Shown here piece by piece: positions 7,011 to 9,281 of a stretch of DNA of 9,281 nucleotides. Below the pieces are notes generated by a model that saw nothing but the letters and a program-made list of their open reading frames with translations, did no database searches and was not told the DNA's origin. Source of the stretch: Nitrososphaeraceae archaeon (lineage in GTDB: Archaea > Thermoproteota > Nitrososphaeria > Nitrososphaerales > Nitrososphaeraceae); NCBI GenBank assembly GCA_025449515.1, contig JANWJI010000143.1:1-9281 (forward strand). The letters are read 5' to 3'. Each line of letters begins with the position of its first letter. The first letter of the stretch is position 1. A program made the position numbers and the translations under genes.

Positions 7011-7252
7011 TTATCGACAACCTGGATTGTTATTGCTTTGAATTGGAATAGGCGGTATAAAATAGTACCAAATACCGAATGGCATATTTGTCATAAAATC
7101 TCCTGACTGAGTCATACCAAGATCTGACTGGCTGCTAATCCTTCCGTTTCGGTATCCTGGGTATCCGGGACAACCGGTTCTTTTATTCTATCCATCTCAT
7201 TTATTTTATGCGCTAATATTTTATTATCCCGATGAAGCGTCCAAAAAGTAGC
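7011..7252 (-). pseudogene. Probable frameshifted small gene with Pro/Asn-rich C-terminus
   Basis: Two overlapping minus-strand frames look like halves of one protein. The first, open from 7252, reads FWTLHRDNKILAHKINEMDR then IKEPVVPDTQDTETEGLAAS before a TGA at 7112-7114. The second, open from 7187 to a TAA at 7011, carries SDLGMTQSGDFMTNMPFG, IWYYFIPPIPIQSNNNPGC and R. Joining them near 7125 by restoring one base gives a helical or coiled N-terminal part, an acidic linker and a hydrophobic Pro/Asn tail. Alternatively the second frame is itself a 27-aa gene: GGAG sits five bases before an ATG at 7094. I do not recognise either part. The protein-like composition across the junction is the argument for a real or former gene. 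Confidence 0.33.
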
Positions 7253-7669
7253 TCAGATGTAGTTCTGTTATTTAGACTTGTTTCTAAAAAAATATATCCT
7301 AGCAACAGTCTTTGTCGCAGAATATTCTACAGCAGAAGTCTTGAATGCTACTGACGAACAACCTCGTGAGAAGGCGAGAGATGCCAATTGTCAACTCCTG
7401 CGTGCGTGGAAATTTCTCTTGATGGCAGAACACTTAATCCCTTCTGTGTCGAATCTGAACCTTTAGATTTAACCGTTTCATCGAATCATTCATCAGCAAA
7501 CGAACAAGCTCATGCTCGTACGAATAGAGCCGATTAGCTGGCTATTGATTTAAGCTATACCCATTAGTGAACGGAAAGCACTCTAAAAATTCTGTTGGTC
7601 TGCAGCTAATGGGGTTATACAAAGGTCGTGTACTAGATTAATGTAAACTGGTAGGCCAAGAAATTCCTT
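7253..7669. other. Intergenic stretch without a supported gene
   Basis: A plus-strand TTG frame of 62 codons (7278-7466) is present but lacks a ribosome site, a promoter and any family likeness, so I do not call it. Otherwise I see no gene, RNA or repeat; the stretch ends at the 3' end of the minus-strand protein C gene. Confidence 0.4.
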
Positions 7670-8566
7670 TTAGATATTCTCTCTTTCCTTTATTTTTTCC
7701 TTTAGAAATTCTAGCTTGCCTTCATCTATTTGTTTACTATTTTTCAACTTTTCAAGCTCCGAATATATCAATTGTGTAACTAAAAATGTTGGTGCTATCA
7801 TCTGTGTTTTACCACTTATAGGCATTCCAACAATCGTAGTATCCAAAACATTTATCTCGTACAATAATTCGGAAAAATAATCTCCCCGCACCCATGGTTT
7901 GCCTTTCCCTATTGAGTATATTGTGTGCAATCCAGGGTCATCAAAAACGACCAAGAAGCAGTATCCAGATGCCACACAACGGTACTCACCAGGGTTAAGT
8001 ACTACATCCAAATAAGGAGATAGAGATTCTCCATACTGTGTATCAGGAACATTCAGAAGATATTGAGAGGTAATAGTCCGAAAAGCATTCATATTAATAT
8101 TTTGAGGCATTCGAATTGGACTTCCGTCTATGACGATCTGCTTCTGAGTAGGCATGGTCGATTGATTCAGGTCAGCAACACAGTGTCCTCGAAGCTGAGC
8201 TTCTGAATATTGCTCACGTTCATAGAGAGCTTCAGTATTCGTGGTAACATTACAAAAAAATACGCCCTGCTCCTTTGAAATAGTCAAAGCATTGTCGGCC
8301 ACCTTTATGACAGGACCCCCTAAATAACCTTTTGCGGGATCAGTTCCTATTGCTGCGCCTCGCAAGAAGGCAACATCTCCCACGTTATAAATATCACAAT
8401 TAACAGAGTATAACCACTTCCAAAATTCTTCAAGATAATCAGCGTACGTTTTGCTACGGTACAGTGTGTTTGGGTCAATAATGTGATACATTGGAGAGTC
8501 ATCATGTTCGTCATTTATAAACATGTTATGTTGTGTAGCTTCAATGTTCTTTTCGGCTGGCGACAA
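7670..8566 (-). CDS. Divergent Trp-rich-motif protein C, larger and without a signal peptide
   Basis: 298 aa, function unknown. The N-terminal motif is altered to TYADYLEEFWKWLYSV (40-55): Y41 is kept, D43 replaces Glu, Y44 replaces the first Trp, and F48-W49-K50-W51 replaces W-W-Q-W. Further shared blocks are LTISKEQGVFFCNV (94-107), IVIDG (144-148), and VASGYCFLVVFDDPGLHTIY (198-217), then a YEINVL strand (236-241). The protein is about 50-100 residues longer than its relatives at 2801 and 5883, partly from a glycine-rich insert (62-85) and partly from a charged helical tail (264-298, LEKLKNSKQIDEGKLEFLKE) likely to form a coiled coil. No signal peptide is seen from any start, so it should be cytosolic. 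The TTG start is uncertain; ATG codons 15 and 26 would also keep the whole domain, and no Shine-Dalgarno marks any of them. It stands alone, with no operon partner. Confidence 0.85.
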   Translation of the reverse strand: MSPAEKNIEATQHNMFINDEHDDSPMYHIIDPNTLYRSKTYADYLEEFWKWLYSVNCDIYNVGDVAFLRGAAIGTDPAKGYLGGPVIKVADNALTISKEQGVFFCNVTTNTEALYEREQYSEAQLRGHCVADLNQSTMPTQKQIVIDGSPIRMPQNINMNAFRTITSQYLLNVPDTQYGESLSPYLDVVLNPGEYRCVASGYCFLVVFDDPGLHTIYSIGKGKPWVRGDYFSELLYEINVLDTTIVGMPISGKTQMIAPTFLVTQLIYSELEKLKNSKQIDEGKLEFLKEKIKERENI

Positions 8567-8708
8567 TAGGCATCCAACATCAGATTACTCGATTTCGGAA
8601 TGTGTAAGACCCATTTCTCGTTTGTAGATTGATACCGAATTTACGTTATTCTAGAACTATTTCGAAAATCATAGTGAAAAATATGTTACTATTATTAGTT
8701 GACAATTC

Positions 8709-8749
8709 ACATTAATTCGCAGATCGAAAGCTGAATTGGAAATTAATGT
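8709..8749. repeat. Inverted repeat upstream of the transposase relic
   Basis: ACATTAATT (8709-8717) pairs exactly with AATTAATGT (8741-8749) around 23 bases. An alternative overlapping stem pairs AATTC..AG with CTGAATT. It might mark an insertion-sequence end or regulatory DNA, but its AT content makes a chance match plausible. Confidence 0.3.
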
Positions 8750-8850
8750 CGGGATGTATTTAGATGCTAGGATAATTTTGCAGGTCAAAAAAAATAAGAG
8801 GTAGTGTAGAGACACACATTTTCGAGACCATAGGTCCTCCTGATCCGTCA

Positions 8851-9281
8851 TATACAATATACATTGTTCTCAAAGTCGAAGGTGAAGGAATGATTCCAGC
8901 TCATGTTGCAAAGGAGCTGCACAGAAGCAGAACATGACTTGTGATTGGCTTGCAAGATATCGTAAGGAAGGTATTAACGGACTACAGAATAGGCCTAAGA
9001 GTGGTAGGCCTTCCAAACTACCTGGAGAAGTTGCTGTTAATGTAAGAAGGAAATTAAAGGAAAGAAAACAAGGGTGGACCACACAGCAGGTAAATGAAAT
9101 GATAGTAAAAGAAGGAAATGTACACTACCATCAAATCTATATCTACACATTGCTGCATAAGTGGGGATTCAAACAGAAGGTACCAAGGAAAGTACATGTT
9201 AATACTGCGTCATATGAAGATAAAAAGCAGTTTAAAAAAGAGCACAGAAAATACTAGATCGGTTATCTAAGGATTTTACCG
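8851..9281 (+). pseudogene. IS630-family transposase, N-terminal DNA-binding part, twice frameshifted and cut by the window edge
   Basis: Transposases of this family cut and paste their element using an N-terminal double helix-turn-helix region and a C-terminal DDE domain. Three frames join into one protein. The first (about 8851-8934) reads IYIVLKVEGEGMIPAHVAKE then LHRSRT, a first helix-turn-helix, and ends at TGA. The second (8934-9257) continues with CDWLARYRKEGINGLQNRPK and SGRP, the family linker, then a winged-helix part, GWTTQQVNEMIVKEG ... YTLLHKWGFKQKVPRKVHVN. The third (from 9239) continues as AQKILDRLSKDFT, the expected lead-in to the DDE domain. Both changes equal loss of one base, the second at an A6 run (9234-9239). 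No good start codon precedes the first part. The DDE domain, if present, lies past the window. Most likely a decayed copy; programmed frameshifting at the A6 run is less likely because the run is out of phase for a standard slippery heptamer. Confidence 0.82.

Noticed and set aside
7278..7466. Plus-strand 62-codon TTG frame (MFLKKYILATVF...) with a faint signal-peptide look.
   Set aside because: The hydrophobic start is short, there is no ribosome site, and the remainder resembles no protein I know.
8669..9082. Minus-strand frames of 62 and 70 codons overlapping the transposase region.
   Set aside because: They lie opposite or beside the clearly coding plus-strand IS630 frames and have no recognisable content.

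Overview
The window looks like an accessory, gene-poor stretch of an archaeal chromosome, most likely an ammonia-oxidising soil thaumarchaeon (Nitrososphaera/Nitrosocosmicus type). The pointers are AT-rich DNA, archaeal TATA boxes a short distance before start codons, frequent TTG starts with little or no Shine-Dalgarno, a TfuA-class YcaO, and transposase relics of a kind I associate with these genomes. This placement is an inference; no rRNA, tRNA or universal marker gene is present. Only about 55-58% of the bases lie in well supported genes. The rest is long intergenic DNA holding small or decayed reading frames.

Layout. 1-640: a probable decayed transposase N-terminus (minus), then non-coding DNA. 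641-2071 (+): an intact YcaO-family ATP-dependent peptide-backbone-modifying enzyme, with no partner gene in view. 2072-2800: gene remnants, namely a 39-codon minus-strand frame with a good ribosome site and a possible integrase scrap. 2801-3409 (-): a small uncharacterised protein with a Trp-rich motif (protein A). 3410-4191: mostly empty, with one doubtful relic and a short tandem repeat. 4192-5586 (-): a ten-helix membrane protein with a cytosolic tail. 5883-6629 (+), divergent from it: a secreted Trp-rich protein (protein B). 6630-7669: mostly non-coding, with a probable frameshifted minus-strand gene at 7011-7252. 7670-8566 (-): a third, larger and more divergent Trp-rich protein (C). 8851-9281 (+): the N-terminal part of an IS630-family transposase broken by two frameshifts and cut by the window edge.

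The main novelty is the set of three diverged members (A, B, C) of one uncharacterised family within under 6 kb. They share four blocks in the same order: an N-terminal Y-x-E-W-x3-W-W-Q-W-like motif, a P-x-G-x3-F-like strand, an I-D-G turn, and a G-Y-x-L-F ... H-T-I-x-F-like C-terminal strand pair. Only B has a signal peptide, so the copies probably act in different compartments. They are separately transcribed and interspersed with unrelated genes, so this resembles lineage-specific paralogue expansion in an IS-prone region rather than one operon. The solitary YcaO is the second point of interest: its catalytic residues are intact but its partner and substrate are not visible here.
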